This document shows, piece after piece, positions 11,795 to 23,246 of a stretch of DNA of 64,000 nt (its first letter is position 1; each line of letters starts with the position of its first letter). Source of the stretch: Solanum dulcamara. Taxonomy: Eukaryota; Streptophyta; Magnoliopsida; Solanales; Solanaceae. Below the pieces are notes generated by a model. That model saw only the letters and a list, made by a program, of their open reading frames with translations. It had not been told where the DNA came from and did no database searches. Made by a program: the position numbers and the translations under genes. The DNA lies in assembly GCF_947179165.1 (NCBI RefSeq), contig NC_077248.1, positions 46,588,232 through 46,652,231 on the forward strand, in the 5' to 3' direction.

Positions 11795-13203
11795 TGCAAC
11801 ACCACCTAAAAATATTGTATATGGTATTCCAATTCTCGACGAAAATAATACAACTTCTATATTTTTGGGCATAACTCTTCATAGGTTGGTCCGAATTAGG
11901 TGATTCAAATTTCTGAAGACCATATCTTAAGATTCAGAGGCTAAGTAGGTCAAAAAAATTAATTTTTGCAAGATATGGTGCTATGACGAAATTGAGTATT
12001 TATAGAAAAAAATTTATATCTCACTGTATAATGCTCCAAATCGATTGATTCTTGAACAACATGAAAGTAGACTTCTAGAGAAACAATTCATATGAGACAC
12101 CAAATCCTAATGAGGAAGTTATCTTATCCAAACACAGCTCCGAAAAAGGGTATTCCGTTAAAAGAAGGTTCATCACACCAACCATGGAAAGATCTAGATC
12201 CATTTGACATCACTCATGACATCAATAGTTCTTCATTTGACATCACCCATGGCATCACAATCCTCTATTAAATTTTTAGATTTTTTTTATAATTATTTTA
12301 ATTATTGTTAGGTATCTCCTTCACACCTATAAATACCCACCTTATTTCATTATTTTATTCATCAAGCTTTCTCAAGTAAATCTTCTCTGTATACACATCT
12401 TTACTCATTCTCAAAATATAGTATTAGTTCTTAGTAGTGTAGAAATACTATTCTGGTGATTCATATACTCAGGATAGTACATAAAATATTTCGGTGAGGA
12501 GACAAGGAGAGGAATTAAGAGTGTTCATTAAGTCATTCGATTCTTACGAAAACTTCGGATTCAAGGTATGTAAGGCTTCAATGAGAGTATTCCTTCCATC
12601 TCTTACCTAAAGTATTTTGATTGTATAATAAATTATATTTATTTTCTTTAATTTTACTTTAAGTTATGTGAGTGTTTATCAATGGTTCTTCTACCCATGT
12701 AGTCCAAAAATCTTTCAACTAAATCACTTGATTTCAAATAAGATTTTCTTATGGGTAATGCGTATTTCTACTTAATAGCATTAATCATGGTTAAACTAAT
12801 GATTATTGATCTATTTTGATGTAAAATAATTTTATATGTATGAATTGATGGTTTGAAGTGATTTGAACCCACCTAGTTTACTATATTTTTAATGAAGTTT
12901 GACTTGAAAACTTTGACTCCAAATAAATATTTATGAAAGAAATGTCTATAATCAAAAGGGAGTCTTATAAAATAAAAGAATGATGAAATGATATGAATGA
13001 TGGATTCTTTATGCAATAAGGAAAATTCTTGCATATTTGAATAACCAAATATTTTAATGAGCTACTCCACTGAATATGATATTTTGAATTCTCAAGCTAT
13101 ATTCTATGAATATTTTGAAGTATTAAACTATTCTGTGGGATTGACGTAACAGCGAACGGGGCATTGGGGTGGGATTCAGTAAGGGAATCCTAGTAGCAAC
13201 CCC
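11795..13203 (+). repeat. Gy2 3' LTR, truncated
   Basis: This copy starts TGCAACACCACC after a weak polypurine tract (CCAAGGGGAA, 11,780-11,789) and follows the 5' LTR up to its GGAATCCTAGTAGCAAC block. About 130 bases present in the 5' copy (8,250-8,380) are missing here near 12,850. It has a TATA box at 12,328-12,335. The LTR breaks off at about 13,203, before the region that would hold the twin inverted repeats. Confidence 0.85.
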
Positions 13204-14040
13204 TTCATACCATGTCAATGAACCCTTCCTCAAAGTCTATTTATCTAAAAACTATACAAATATAGGACTAAGATACCTTATCATGGGCCTTGTCCATGTC
13301 AAGTTTGATTACAACATTGCCTCCCATATTTGGCTTCTTGATTTGGTGTATGATTTCTTATGCTAGCTTGATGTTTTCTGAGATGCTCCTGTACTTGACA
13401 AAACCAGAATGGTTGAGAGATATAAGATTTGGTAGTATAGGTTCTATTCTAAGGTATAAGAGTTTGTAAATGATCTTATTGGTGAAGTTGCTAAGGCTAA
13501 TAGGTCTGAACTTGGATATTTTACTAGGATGGTTTACTTTTGGGAGTAGGACCAAACAAGTATGGGTGTAGTATTTAGGCATAGTTTGTCCACAAAACAA
13601 TGATAGGACCACATTGAGGAGATTTTCTTTTATGATATCCCATCATACTTGGAAGAACTTTCCATTTATACCATCAGGGCCAGCTACTGAATTGGGGTTC
13701 ATAGAAAAGACCATATTCCTCAATTCCTCTATGGTTGGGGTGGCTTGAAGATCTCTATTGTGATCATCATTGACCATCCTAGGGATACAATGAATAGCCT
13801 CCTCCTGAATATGTTTTTTCTCACCAGTGAAGATGTGTTGGATGTGCTCACATGCAGCCCTGGCTATACCTTCATCACTATGCAGCGATGTACCTTCTTC
13901 ATTATGAATTTTATGGATGTAAAGTTTCCTTCTTCTTTCTCTGGTCAAAGAATGAAAGTACCTGGAGTTCATATCACCTTCTTTGAACCAATGCAATTGA
14001 GTTTTTTTCTTGAGCATTGATTGTTCCATTTTCAAGTGCT
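13204..14040 (-). pseudogene. LINE-1 reverse transcriptase, N-terminal part
   Basis: RT copies LINE RNA at the nicked target. Reading down from 14,035, the segments are LHWFKEGDMNSRYFHSLT (typical of the EN-RT linker), NPNSVAGPDGINGKFFQ (about 13,645-13,690), LVLLPKVNHPSKISKFRPISL (RT region 1-2, about 13,490-13,555), the NHSGFVKYRSISENIKLA region (about 13,360-13,412), and motif A KLDMDKAHDKVS at 13,271-13,306 with both aspartates retained. A frameshift lies at about 13,620-13,640 and a stop follows motif A. The FADD catalytic motif is absent because the copy ends first. Confidence 0.85.
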
Positions 14041-14319
14041 TAATATATTGTGCATTGATGGCATGTAACTTGATTCTATTCTCATCACAGTTTACAGAAG
14101 TAAGCTCTTCTTCAACTTTTTGAGTCTTGTATTCTATTCTTCAACCTTGGCATAAATGTCCCCAAATTGTATTCTAGACCACTTACTAAGTGTAGCTATT
14201 AACCTCTTCATTTTCTAATGAAAAATCCACTTTGAATTACCATCTATACACTTGTTCCAGCAGCTACTAACACTTTCCATAAAGGAAGGTTGATTAGTCC
14301 AACAGTTTAGAAACTTAAA

Positions 14320-15026
14320 TTACTTGGTGAAGTTCTGAGAGTTATCACCCATTTTTAAGAGTAATAGACAGTGATCAAAACCCACAAAAGACAGATGGGT
14401 AATGAAAGTTTGAGGCATAGTTTCCAACCATTTGTCATTGACCATTCCCCCATCCAATCTCTTCCAAATTCTTAAGATTATGCCTCTCTGATTACCCCAT
14501 GCATATTTACGGCCACAAAAGCCAATATCATGTAAACCACAGGCTTCAATGATGCTGATAAACTCCATACTCTTTCTCATATTGTAGGTGACACCCCCAA
14601 GTTTTTCCTCAGGATCAGTTATACTATTGAAATCACCAAAAGTACACCATGTAAGATAGGTGGTTGACTGATGTAGCATGCTATCCCATAGGCTTCTTCT
14701 GAGATGATCCTTGCATTTTGCATAGACAAAAGTAGTAGTGAATTGGTTTTGAACCATTACAGGATAAAATTCACAAGTGATAAATTGTTCCTCATTCTCT
14801 AAAATCTTGCAGTCCACATCTTTGGTTCAAAAGAGCCAAATTTTACCATTTGGATTATGAAAAGCATGGTCCATGTTGAGCTAGTTTCTAAAATGCTGAA
14901 GTTTAGAGTTAATAGAAATTGGCTCCAAGATAGAAATAAGAGAAATCTGGTGGATGCTTTGAGCTGTTTGATTTTTTCTATTGCTCCTTGGGTATTAATA
15001 CCCCTCATATTCTAGATGAGTGCACT
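14320..15026 (-). pseudogene. LINE-1 apurinic-like endonuclease domain
   Basis: The exonuclease-endonuclease-phosphatase domain nicks target DNA. It starts at an ATG at 15,026, with MISALI, a stop replacing the expected Trp, then NMRGINTQGAIEKIKQLK. After a frameshift near 14,810 come QFITCEFYPVM, TTTFVYAKC, the catalytic-region motif FGDFNSITDPEEKLGG (about 14,595-14,645) and the C-terminal motif SFVGFDHCLLLL (14,357-14,395). In that motif the SDH of active enzymes reads FDH. The TGG-to-TAG change and the frameshifts rule out function. Confidence 0.85.
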
Positions 15027-15040
15027 AATCATTGGAATCT

Positions 15041-15981
15041 AATACTGGAGTTTGTGCCATAAATTTTTATATAGAAGGACAAGTTATGAATCTACTTTCT
15101 TGTTCAGCCTTTTCTTTAAACAACAAATGGAACTTTCCCTTACAGGCTTTCAGAATGTAGGTAATACATCTCGCATCAATTCCATTATTGCAAGGACCTT
15201 ATACTCTCCTTTTTCTTACCCAGTCTCTCGACCATTGTTTTTTAAAAAAATTAGTGTCGTATTTTCTTACATTAATTATTTTGATCTTCATCAAATTAGA
15301 GGCTAAAATGAAGATATGATTTCAATGATAGTACTCATTATCATTCAATCTCCATGGCAATCTTACTTTCTTTTCATGAGTTGATTATTTACATTTTTTG
15401 TAATTAGATTATGCTTAATATGCACAAAGTTACTAAAGAAAATATGACTATTGAACTCTGGGACCTTGGAGGTTAACAGAGATTCCATACCACATTGGAA
15501 CGGTATTGTTGGAGTGTGTCTTCAATATTGTTCCATGCTATTGTTGGAGTGTAATTCATACATCTTCCTCTCTAACCTTAATTAAATTTCCAAGTGGTCT
15601 TCATTTGTTTGCATTACAATGTGCGTTATATTTCATTTGTTTCTTATTCATGAGCAAGTCTCTTTACCAGTAATATTGCTCCACAACTTTATATATATGA
15701 ATGATGTTCATAAGCGGAGAATATAGTATTGATAATTGAGTTGGTTTTTCTCTATGTGATATATTATGTTGTAGATGTTTCTGATAGAGATAGTATTTTT
15801 GTATCTCTAGCTGAACTACATGAGCTTTTTGACAAACCTTCTTTAAGTGGAACTCCCATGTTAGTCCTCGGTAATAAAATAACAAATTAGAATATATTAA
15901 AAAGTAGGCGTTGGTGCATCAACTGTAAGTATAAAAACCATTATTTTTCTTATAAGGAGATCTATTTCCCCCCTCTTCTCC
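15041..15981. other. Unassigned segment between LINE-1 and Gy3
   Basis: This segment is AT-rich. I recognise no domain on either strand. The part next to LINE-1 could be the LINE's ORF1 or leader, and the rest could be CACTA body. It ends with TCTCC (15,977-15,981), the target duplication of Gy3, and is continuous in origin with sequence from 25,494 onwards. Confidence 0.45.
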
Positions 15982-16597
15982 TATAAGACCCCATAAATCA
16001 GAATGTTGGAACCAAGGAGAAAATTCTCAAAAATCTTGAACTGACCCATGTGAACGAGTCACTCTACGACTTGTAGAGCTTTCTATGGCTTGTAAAGTTG
16101 AGTTCTAGAGTGACACCTTAAGCAAAATAAGATGTTTCCCTCAGGAGAGGTTCTACAAGTCATCGTCCTGTTGACAGTCCATAGGAACCCCTCGTAAACC
16201 ATAGTAAAGAGGCCTTGTTTAGAGATTTCCTCAAGGCCAAGTCTACGACTTGCTGAGATGAGCCGTAGAAGTTTTTAGGGTTGTAAGAATGACTCGTGAT
16301 AAAACTTCAGAGACTCGCCAATTGCAGGTTTTTGGGACCTACAGGACGAGCCCAAAGGATGGCTTGTAGATTAGTTGACGGGTCTTAAACATGACTGGTT
16401 CCCTAACATCAGAGACTCAATTTTTGGTATTTTTCTTAGTCCTGCAGGATGAGTCATTTAGACGACTCGTCATTCCTTAGATGGCCCATAGAAAGTAATC
16501 CGTAGGATCAAAATTCAAAGTTTAATGAAGGGCAATTGTGTCTTTTCCAAAGTTCATTTCAATGAACCTAGACACCTTTATGGCCAAGTTCAAAGTC

Positions 16598-16605
16598 TAT
16601 AAATA
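16598..16605 (+). promoter_or_regulatory. TATA box of the Gy3 5' LTR promoter
   Basis: TATAAATA lies in GTCTATAAATATTC. The same box is at 23,831-23,838 in the 3' LTR. It is the likely core promoter, with transcription starting some 30 bases downstream by analogy with pol II promoters. Confidence 0.7.
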
Positions 16606-17807
16606 TTCAATTCTTCAAATTTCCCACTTAACCAATTCATTTTCTCAAAATTTCCCAAGGCAAGTATTCTCAAAGTCTCTAAAAGCTTCTCTCCAAATTC
16701 AAGTTAGGGTTTCCAGATTTCTTCAAAGGTTATTCTTCAATTCTTTGGGAATTCAAGAAATATATATGGTGATTGATTCATGGGCCATTTCACCATGAGT
16801 TTACAAAGATTTCTCAAGTTTTCATTCAATTTTAAATTGGTTATGAACCCTAGTTTTGATGAATTGCATTAGGCTGATTAAATTTAATTTTTAGATATTA
16901 TCAATGATCATTATAAGTATGTTCTCATATGAATTGGATTATTTTAAGTTGGATTTTAATGCCCATGCATAAAGCCATTCTCAAGCTATGATTATGAGTT
17001 AAAGATAATTTTTATGAGTTGATCATGAATTAAATAATTTTCAATGAAAGTTTTATGAGTTAAAGGTGAGCTTATGATTTTGAAAGATGAAGTTATTATG
17101 ATGATCAAAGTGAAGATCTAAGATGTTATTATAGTGTGATAATCCCAATTGTCACATAAATTTATTTAAAGATGGTGATAGGGACAATTCTAACCAAAGT
17201 TAAGGACTCTTATGAATCACTATGTTAATGAGGTATTCCTAATATGTTTTAAAGATGGATTGATTAGCAGTTACTATCTTTCCATACTATGTTATGATCA
17301 TGTTATAAAGCATTCTCGTTAGGATATTGACTAAGCACTGAGATGACTTCTAGGTGTGGTTCGTTCTGGTAATGTAATTAGTTACCTAAGGGAATCCTAG
17401 AAGCAACCTAAAGTGCAAAACTATGTTGCCCACATAGGATTACCTTCATGGACTAGCTAGTGAATCCACATATAGCGCAGTTGAGTTGATATGAGTTACT
17501 TATGGAATATACCCTGGCAAGGTAGCCTCCCCTATCTTCATGTAGGATTCATCGGCCTGCCTCGATGTAGGAGTCATCAAATTTCATGTAATAGCTCGCA
17601 TGATCTTAGATGTCAGTTAGAGGTTTTATCCCATGCAAGTTGAAGTTAAGTTATGAGTTGAAAGTTGAATTTATATGATATGCATTGACCATGAGTTTCA
17701 TATGTTTACAAATATTTCTAAGATCTATTCATGATTATTATGATTGGTCATGCATCTTATGGCATATTGATTACATTCTTTTACTTGTTCATACATACCT
17801 CACATAC

Positions 17808-17863
17808 TTAGTATATTTAAAAATACTAACACATATTTTGCCTACATTGTCTCATAATATAGG
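17808..17863 (+). promoter_or_regulatory. Twin inverted repeats A/B, Gy3 5' LTR
   Basis: Repeat A has TTAGTAT at 17,808 and ATACTAA at 17,823. The C-G pair of the other copies is replaced by T-A on both sides. Repeat B has CCTACATT at 17,841 and AATATAGG at 17,856. Confidence 0.72.
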
Positions 17864-18258
17864 AACGGATGACACTCACGACCATCCTGTTCGTGACTAG
17901 AGATTGCTTTAGATTTTCAAGGACTTGGTGAGTCCTGATTCTATTAAGGACATGAAATTTATTCATGTTGCTATTACTTTGACCTTTATTCTATTGTTAG
18001 GGTGAGCTAGGAGCTTTTCCTCAGCCCCCATCAAAGATTAGACTAGTTGCATATTTAGATGGCTTATGATGTAGTTAGGTTTGGATGTCTATTATGTTAA
18101 ATTCCCTTAGTCTCATCCCCACTTGATGATTTATTATGCTTATATTTTCATTTTCTTTACCTTATGTATATAATCTATGCTAAGATGTCTTATGATTGGG
18201 GTCCCTCGCATTCCGACAACTGTGTCACAGTTTGGTCCTAGTTTGGGTCATAACAAAC

Positions 18259-18271
18259 TTGGTTTCAGAGC
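18259..18271 (+). other. Gy3 primer binding site
   Basis: TTGGTTTCAGAGC follows the LTR after a short AAAC spacer and matches the initiator tRNA-Met site TTGGTATCAGAGC with one mismatch. It is the best-preserved primer site in the window. Confidence 0.85.
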
Positions 18272-18503
18272 ACAATATTTAGAAGAGTCCTAGGAAGTCT
18301 AACATGCCGCGTTAAGTAGAGTCTTATTCGTTGGGTGAAGCACGCCACATCCTTTAATCGGAGGCTATAAAATATCTTAGGAAAGGTCTTACTTGTTTCA
18401 TGATCTATGTCATGCAGTAGAGTGGTTAAGTCTTTTTCCTCTTACGCTTGGTCTTAGAGATTTTTAGAATATGCCTCTTTGAAGATACCTCGCTAGAAGG
18501 AAC

Positions 18504-19500
18504 ATGGTTGAAGAGGAGAAACAAGCTCCAAATGACTCTTTGAATGATCAAGTTTCAAATGCCAAGTTCTGAGCGGCCTTTCAAGTACTTGCTCAAGCCA
18601 TTACAATTCAAGTTAACCGTGAGGTGGTTTCTCCCGTGAACCCAAATGTTTGTATGGTGAAAAAAGTTCATGATTTCATGAGGATGAATCCTCTAGAGTT
18701 TTGGGGTTATAAAGTTGAAGAGGATCCACAAGTGTTTGTTGATAACATCCATAAGATTGTTAAGATAATGGGATTAACAAAGAGGGAGGAGATGGCGATA
18801 TACCAATTGAGGGGTGTTGCTCAAATTTGGTTTGATCAATGGAAAAGTGAGAAGACCAGAAAAGCGGAGCCCATAACTTGGGATGAGTTTAAGGAGGTGT
18901 TTCTTGATCGCTTTTTCCTATTAGAGTTGAGGAAGGCCAAAGTACAAGAGTTCATCAACATTAAGAAAGGTGATATGAGTGTGAGGGAGTATGCCCTTAA
19001 GTTACTCAATTGTAAAAAATTACTCCTTTCATGGTTGCCGACTCAATAGCTCGCATAAGTAAGTTCATATCAGGTGTCTTAAATATGGTCATGACGGAGT
19101 GCAAAATGGCTATATTGATTTGAGAGATGGATATATCTAGACTCATGACCTTTTTAGAGCAAGTTAAAGGTGATAAATTAAAGATGAAGAATAGGGAGTC
19201 CAAGATACCAAGGATCGATGGTAGTGAATTCTCCCATGCAATGTCCGAAAATAGTGGACGTCCTTATTTTTACCAAAAGTACTCTTGCTAAGGGTCTTCT
19301 AATGCCACTACTCCAAGATTTGACAAGGATTACGTGTCCAATCGTAAGCTTTAAGAAGGTGCTCCTATTAGGCAAGTTACTCTCACATGCAAGAAGTGTG
19401 GTAAGAACCACAAGGGTGAAGGTCTAGCTGGTTTGAATGTGTGCTATTGGTGTGGTATGTCAGGCCATCATGCTAAAGAATGCAAGGTCAAGGATGTTCA
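18504..19500 (+). pseudogene. gag: Gy3 gag polyprotein remnant
   Basis: The structural capsid/nucleocapsid protein starts at ATG 18,504 (MVEEEKQAPND). A stop at about 18,569 precedes a 141-codon open stretch (18,624-19,049) with the retrotransposon-gag core: [55 protein letters not shown] and [11 protein letters not shown]. After a frameshift near 19,005 the tail reaches a CCHC zinc knuckle, CYWCGMSGHHAKEC, at 19,442-19,483. All four zinc ligands are retained, unlike in Gy1. It is not functional as it stands. Confidence 0.88.
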
Positions 19501-19509
19501 CCCTCAAGA

Positions 19510-19942
19510 ATAAGTTATTCATGGTGCCCAAGTGCAACCAAAGGGTGGTCAATGCAATAATAGGTTTTACGCCCTCCATGATAGGCAAGAGGTGGAGGAG
19601 ACTCTCAATGTTATTACCGGTATATTATGGGTCCTTCACTATGATGTTTATGCTTTACTTGATCCGGGAGTAAACATTCCTTTTGTTACCCCTTATTTTC
19701 CTAGGAGATTTGATGTTAGTCCTGAGATATTGTTACATCCTTTCTCTATTTACACTCGCATAGGTGAGTCGGTTGTGGCTAAACAAATCAATAGAAGTTG
19801 TCCAATTATGGTCTTCCATAAAGTTACTCTATGTGATCTAGTCAAGCTTGAGATGACTGATTTTGATATTATCCTTTGTATGGATTGGTTATATGCATGT
19901 TATGCTTCTATTGTTTGTAGAACCCGAATGGTTAAGTTCTAA
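19510..19942 (+). pseudogene. pol: Gy3 aspartic protease domain
   Basis: Retropepsin matures the polyprotein. The active-site region reads ALLDPGVNIPFVTPYF (about 19,651-19,700), with the DPG form that replaces DTG/DSG in these elements. The second landmark, FDIILCMDWLYACYASI, is at 19,861-19,911. In related elements it is typically ILGMDWL, so Gly has become Cys. The frame is open for 136 codons (19,532-19,942), then ends at a TAA. Confidence 0.85.
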
Positions 19943-20089
19943 TTTCCAAATGAGCCAATCCTAGAATGGAAGAATAGTAATTTTGTGTTTAAAGATAAAT
20001 TCATTTTGTGACTTAAAGATTAGAAAATTATTTCCAAGGGTTGTATATATCATCTTGTAAGGGTTAGGGATGAGAATTCTGAATCCCAT

Positions 20090-21440
20090 ATTGTAGAGTC
20101 GGTTCTCATTGTAAATGAGTTTTCAGATGTGTTTCCCGATCATTTACTTGGTGTTCCTCTCGAAAGAGAAATTGACTTTGGCATAGACATTCTTCTGGAT
20201 ACCCAAACTAGTTCTATTCCTCATTACTAGATGGCTCTGGCAGAGTTAAAGTAGTGAAGGATCAATTTAAAGAGTTGTTAGACAGGGGTTTCATTAGACC
20301 AAGTATATCCCATGGGTGCTCCCATATTTTTTGTTAGAAAGAAGAATAGCTCATTGCGTACGTGCATAGACTATCAGCAATTGAACAAGATAACCATCAA
20401 GAATAAATATCTAATTTCAAGGATGGATGACTTGTTTGATAAATTGCAATGAGCAAGTTACTTCTCTAAAATAGATCTTCGTTCTGGTTATCACCAATTG
20501 AGGGTGAGGGAGTGTGATATTCCCAAAATGGCATTTTAAATGAGGTCTGGCCATTATGAATTCCTACTTATATCATTTGGTTTGACCAATGCCCCCATGG
20601 ATTTCACATACTTAATGAATAGGCTATTCAGGCATTATTTAGACATGTTTGAGATTGTATTCATTGACGATATTTTGGTTTATTCTCGAAATGAGGGGGA
20701 GCATGCTAATCAATTGAGGATTGTGTTACAAACTCTAAGAGATAAAAAAATATTTTCAAACTTCAACAAATGTGAGTTTTGGTTAAGGGAGGTGGCCTTT
20801 CTTGGTCACATTGTATCCGGCAAAGGAATTATGGCTGGTCCTAAGAAAATTGATGTGGCTAAGAATTAGCCTAAACCCTTATCTCCTTGGGATATTAGGA
20901 GTTTCTTGGACTTATCCGAATATTATAGGAGATTTGTGGAAGGATTTTCATAGATATCATTACCTTTGACCAAGTTGACTCAAAGAAAGGTGAAGTTTCA
21001 ATGTTCGGAGGCATGTGGAAAGAGTTTTCAAGAGTTAAAAGATTGTCTCACTACCGCCCCTATCTTGACCTTACCAAAAGGGTTCGATGATTTCATGGTG
21101 TATTTTGATGCTTTAAGGGTTGGTCTTTGTTGTATTTTAATGCAACATGGTAAGGTAATATCCTATGCTTCTAGAAAACTTAAGGGCATGAACAGAATTA
21201 TCTAACCCATGATCTTGAGCTAGCGGCGGTTATGTTTGCATTGAAACTTTGGAGATACTATCTTTAAGGTGTATGTATGGATGTGTTCATCGACCATAAT
21301 AGTTTATAATATGTGTTTAAGAAAAAAGATTTGAAGCTTTGACAAAGGAGATGACTTTAATTGTTAAAGGACTATGACGTAAGTGTGTTATACCATCCCA
21401 GCAAAGCTACTTTGGCTGCCGACACACTAAGTAGATTGTC
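20090..21440 (+). pseudogene. pol: Gy3 reverse transcriptase and RNase H
   Basis: RT and RNase H make cDNA and remove the RNA template. Visible RT landmarks are EFSDVFPDH near 20,118, [36 protein letters not shown] with the motif A Asp (about 20,460-20,510), SFGLTNAP, and the catalytic [11 protein letters not shown] with both aspartates at 20,660-20,692. [11 protein letters not shown] follows. RNase H begins near 20,966 (KVKFQCSEACGKSFQELKD). Its first Asp lies in VYFDAL (about 21,100), but the Glu- and second-Asp regions (21,205-21,340) are frameshifted. Stops occur at 20,229, 20,253, 20,451 and 20,867. Confidence 0.87.
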
Positions 21441-22965
21441 CATGAGTAGTGTTGCACATGTTTGGGAAAATAAGAAAGAGTTGATCAAAGACGTTCATAG
21501 ATTGGTACATTTAGGTGTACTTTTGGTTAACTCCAATGATGAAGGTATTCTTGTTCATATTGGTTCGGAATCGTCTCTTTTGGTGGATGTTAATCCCAAA
21601 CAAAACCATGATCCGATATTGATTGAGTTGATGAAGTCATTTGATAAAAAATCCATTGAGGCTTTCTTCTAAAAGGGAGATGGTGTGCTTCGTTATCAAG
21701 GTTTGTTGTGTGTACCTAATGTTGATAGGTTAAGGAAGTTGATATTGAATAAGGCTCATCGTTCCTAATATTTGATTCATCCGGGTTCCATCAAAATGTA
21801 TCATGATTTGAGGGAAGTTTATTGGTGGAATGGTATGAAGAAGGACATAGCGAAGTTTTTAGCTAAATATACAAATTGCCAAAAAGTTAAAGTAAAGTAT
21901 CAATGACTAGGAGGTGTTGCCCGAGATATTGAAATTCCTGGAAGATGTGAATATGTACTTTGTAATGGGTTTGCCTCGTACTAAGAAGCAATATGATTCC
22001 ATTTAGGCTGTTGTAGATCGAATAACCAAGTTGACTCATTTTCTACCATTTAGGACTTCCTATAGTGTCGAAGATTATGCTAAGTTGTATGTTCATGAGT
22101 TGGTAAGACTTCATGGTGTTCCCTTGTCTGTTATATCAGATACAGGTACACAATTCACTTCACACTTTTGGAAGTCATTTCAAAAGTGTATTGGTACAAA
22201 GGTTAAAGTGAGTACCGCTTTCCATCCTCAAATCGATGGTCAAGCCGAAAGATTGATCTAAACTTTAGAGCATATGTTAAGGGAGTGTGGTATTAATTTT
22301 AAAGGGAGTTGGGATGAAAATATGCCATTAATTGGGTTTTCCTATAATAATAGTTATTACTCTAACATCTAAATGGCTCCGTTCGAAGCATTCTATGGGA
22401 GGAGATGTAGATTCTGATAGTTTCAGGTAGGTGAGATGACCTTGATTGGTCCAGATTTGGTGATATAAGCTATGGAGAAAGTAAGACTCATAAGGGAGAG
22501 GTTGAAGCTGGCTCAAAGTCATAAAAAGTCCTATTCGGATGTTAGGAAAAGAGAGCTTGAATTTGTAATACATGATTAGGTCAATTTGAATGTTTCACCC
22601 ATGAAGGCCATAATGCATTTTGGCAAGAAAGGGAAATTGAACCCTAGATATGTTGGACCTTATAAGATATTGAGGCATGTTGGCAAGGTGGATTATGAGT
22701 TACATTTGCCACTTGACTTAGCTATGGTTCACCCAGTGTTTTATGTGTATATCTTGAGAAAGATTGTGGGTGATCCACATTCCATTGTCCCTTTGAAAGA
22801 TGTAAGTGTTGAGGAGAATTTAACTTATTAAGAAGTTCCGGTGGAAATATTAGATTGGTAGTTAAGGAGTTAAAGAAAAAAGAAGTTGTGTTCGTCAAAG
22901 TATTATGGAGGAATCAACAAGTATAAAGTGCTACTTAGGAGGCGAAGGCGGATATAATGAAATGA
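21441..22965 (+). pseudogene. pol: Gy3 integrase with chromodomain-like tail
   Basis: After the linker comes DGVLRYQGLLCVPNV (about 21,680). The HHCC zinc region keeps LIHPGSIKMYHDLREVYWWNG and ends KYTNCQK, with one Cys replaced. The core shows THFLPFRTSYSVEDYAKLYVHELVRLHGVP, SDTGTQFTSHFW (about 22,137-22,170) with the second catalytic Asp, and GQAERLI with the Glu (about 22,243). The C-terminus (22,586-22,831) has GKLNPRYVGPYKILRHVGKV and VHPVFYVYILRK, then the decayed EVPVEILD and LWRNQQV of the chromodomain-like end. This end in chromoviruses is thought to bias insertion towards heterochromatin. Several shifts are present. Confidence 0.87.
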
Positions 22966-23246
22966 TACCCATACCTTTTTCCCTCTAATCAAGCCTAAAG
23001 TAGTAAGTTGTCCTTATTCAAATTAATTGAACTCTTGCGTATTCAGTTTCTCCTATGTCATTCATATGCATGCATGTTCATGAAAAGGTTGATTTTAAAG
23101 TCATATTTTAGGTTAAGTTGAAGTTTTCAATTTTCATGCATTTTTAGATGTTATCATGTTCATGTTGGGTTGATAGTCCTCTTTCCGTGTCCTTCCTATG
23201 ATAACTTAATATCATTGGAGCACGAATGTTTCCAAGGAGAAGATAT
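22966..23246 (+). other. Gy3 3' untranslated region and polypurine tract
   Basis: Non-coding sequence leads to the short purine run TCCAAGGAGAAGATA (23,231-23,245) immediately before the 3' LTR, where plus-strand DNA synthesis is primed. The GAGCACGAATGTTTCC lead-in matches the GAGGATGAAT- and GAGGACGAATGT-type lead-ins of Gy1 and Gy7. Confidence 0.75.

Larger units (their letters stand above)
7184..13203 (+). mobile_element. Gy2: internally deleted, 3'-truncated Ty3/gypsy element
   Basis: Gy2 has a complete 5' LTR, a primer site, then pol from just before integrase to the end, a weak polypurine tract and a 3' LTR cut off after about 1.4 kb. Gag, protease and RT are missing, which makes it a deletion derivative that could not move by itself. 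The 3' LTR stops at about 13,203 directly against a LINE fragment, and the rest of the LTR is not found beyond the LINE. The closing target duplication is therefore lost. Confidence 0.85.
13204..15040 (-). mobile_element. LINE-1: L1-type LINE fragment, 5' half only
   Basis: On the minus strand this block encodes the N-terminal two thirds of a plant L1-type ORF2: endonuclease, linker and the start of reverse transcriptase. It then ends abruptly just past RT motif A at about 13,204. The 3' half of the ORF, the 3' UTR and the poly(A) tail are missing. LINEs normally lose their 5' end during insertion, so loss of the 3' end points to later deletion or recombination with the abutting Gy2 LTR. Sequence upstream of 15,026 is not clearly coding. 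Confidence 0.85.
15982..18255 (+). repeat. Gy3 5' LTR
   Basis: This LTR starts TATAAGACCCC (the 3' copy has TGTAAGACCCC) and ends GGGTCATAACA, 2,274 bp. U3 is crowded with short dyads on a GACGAGTC/TACGACTTGTAG theme (16,045-16,500). A TATA box is at 16,598-16,605. The twin inverted repeats are at 17,808-17,863, 447 bases before the LTR end. Confidence 0.92.
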
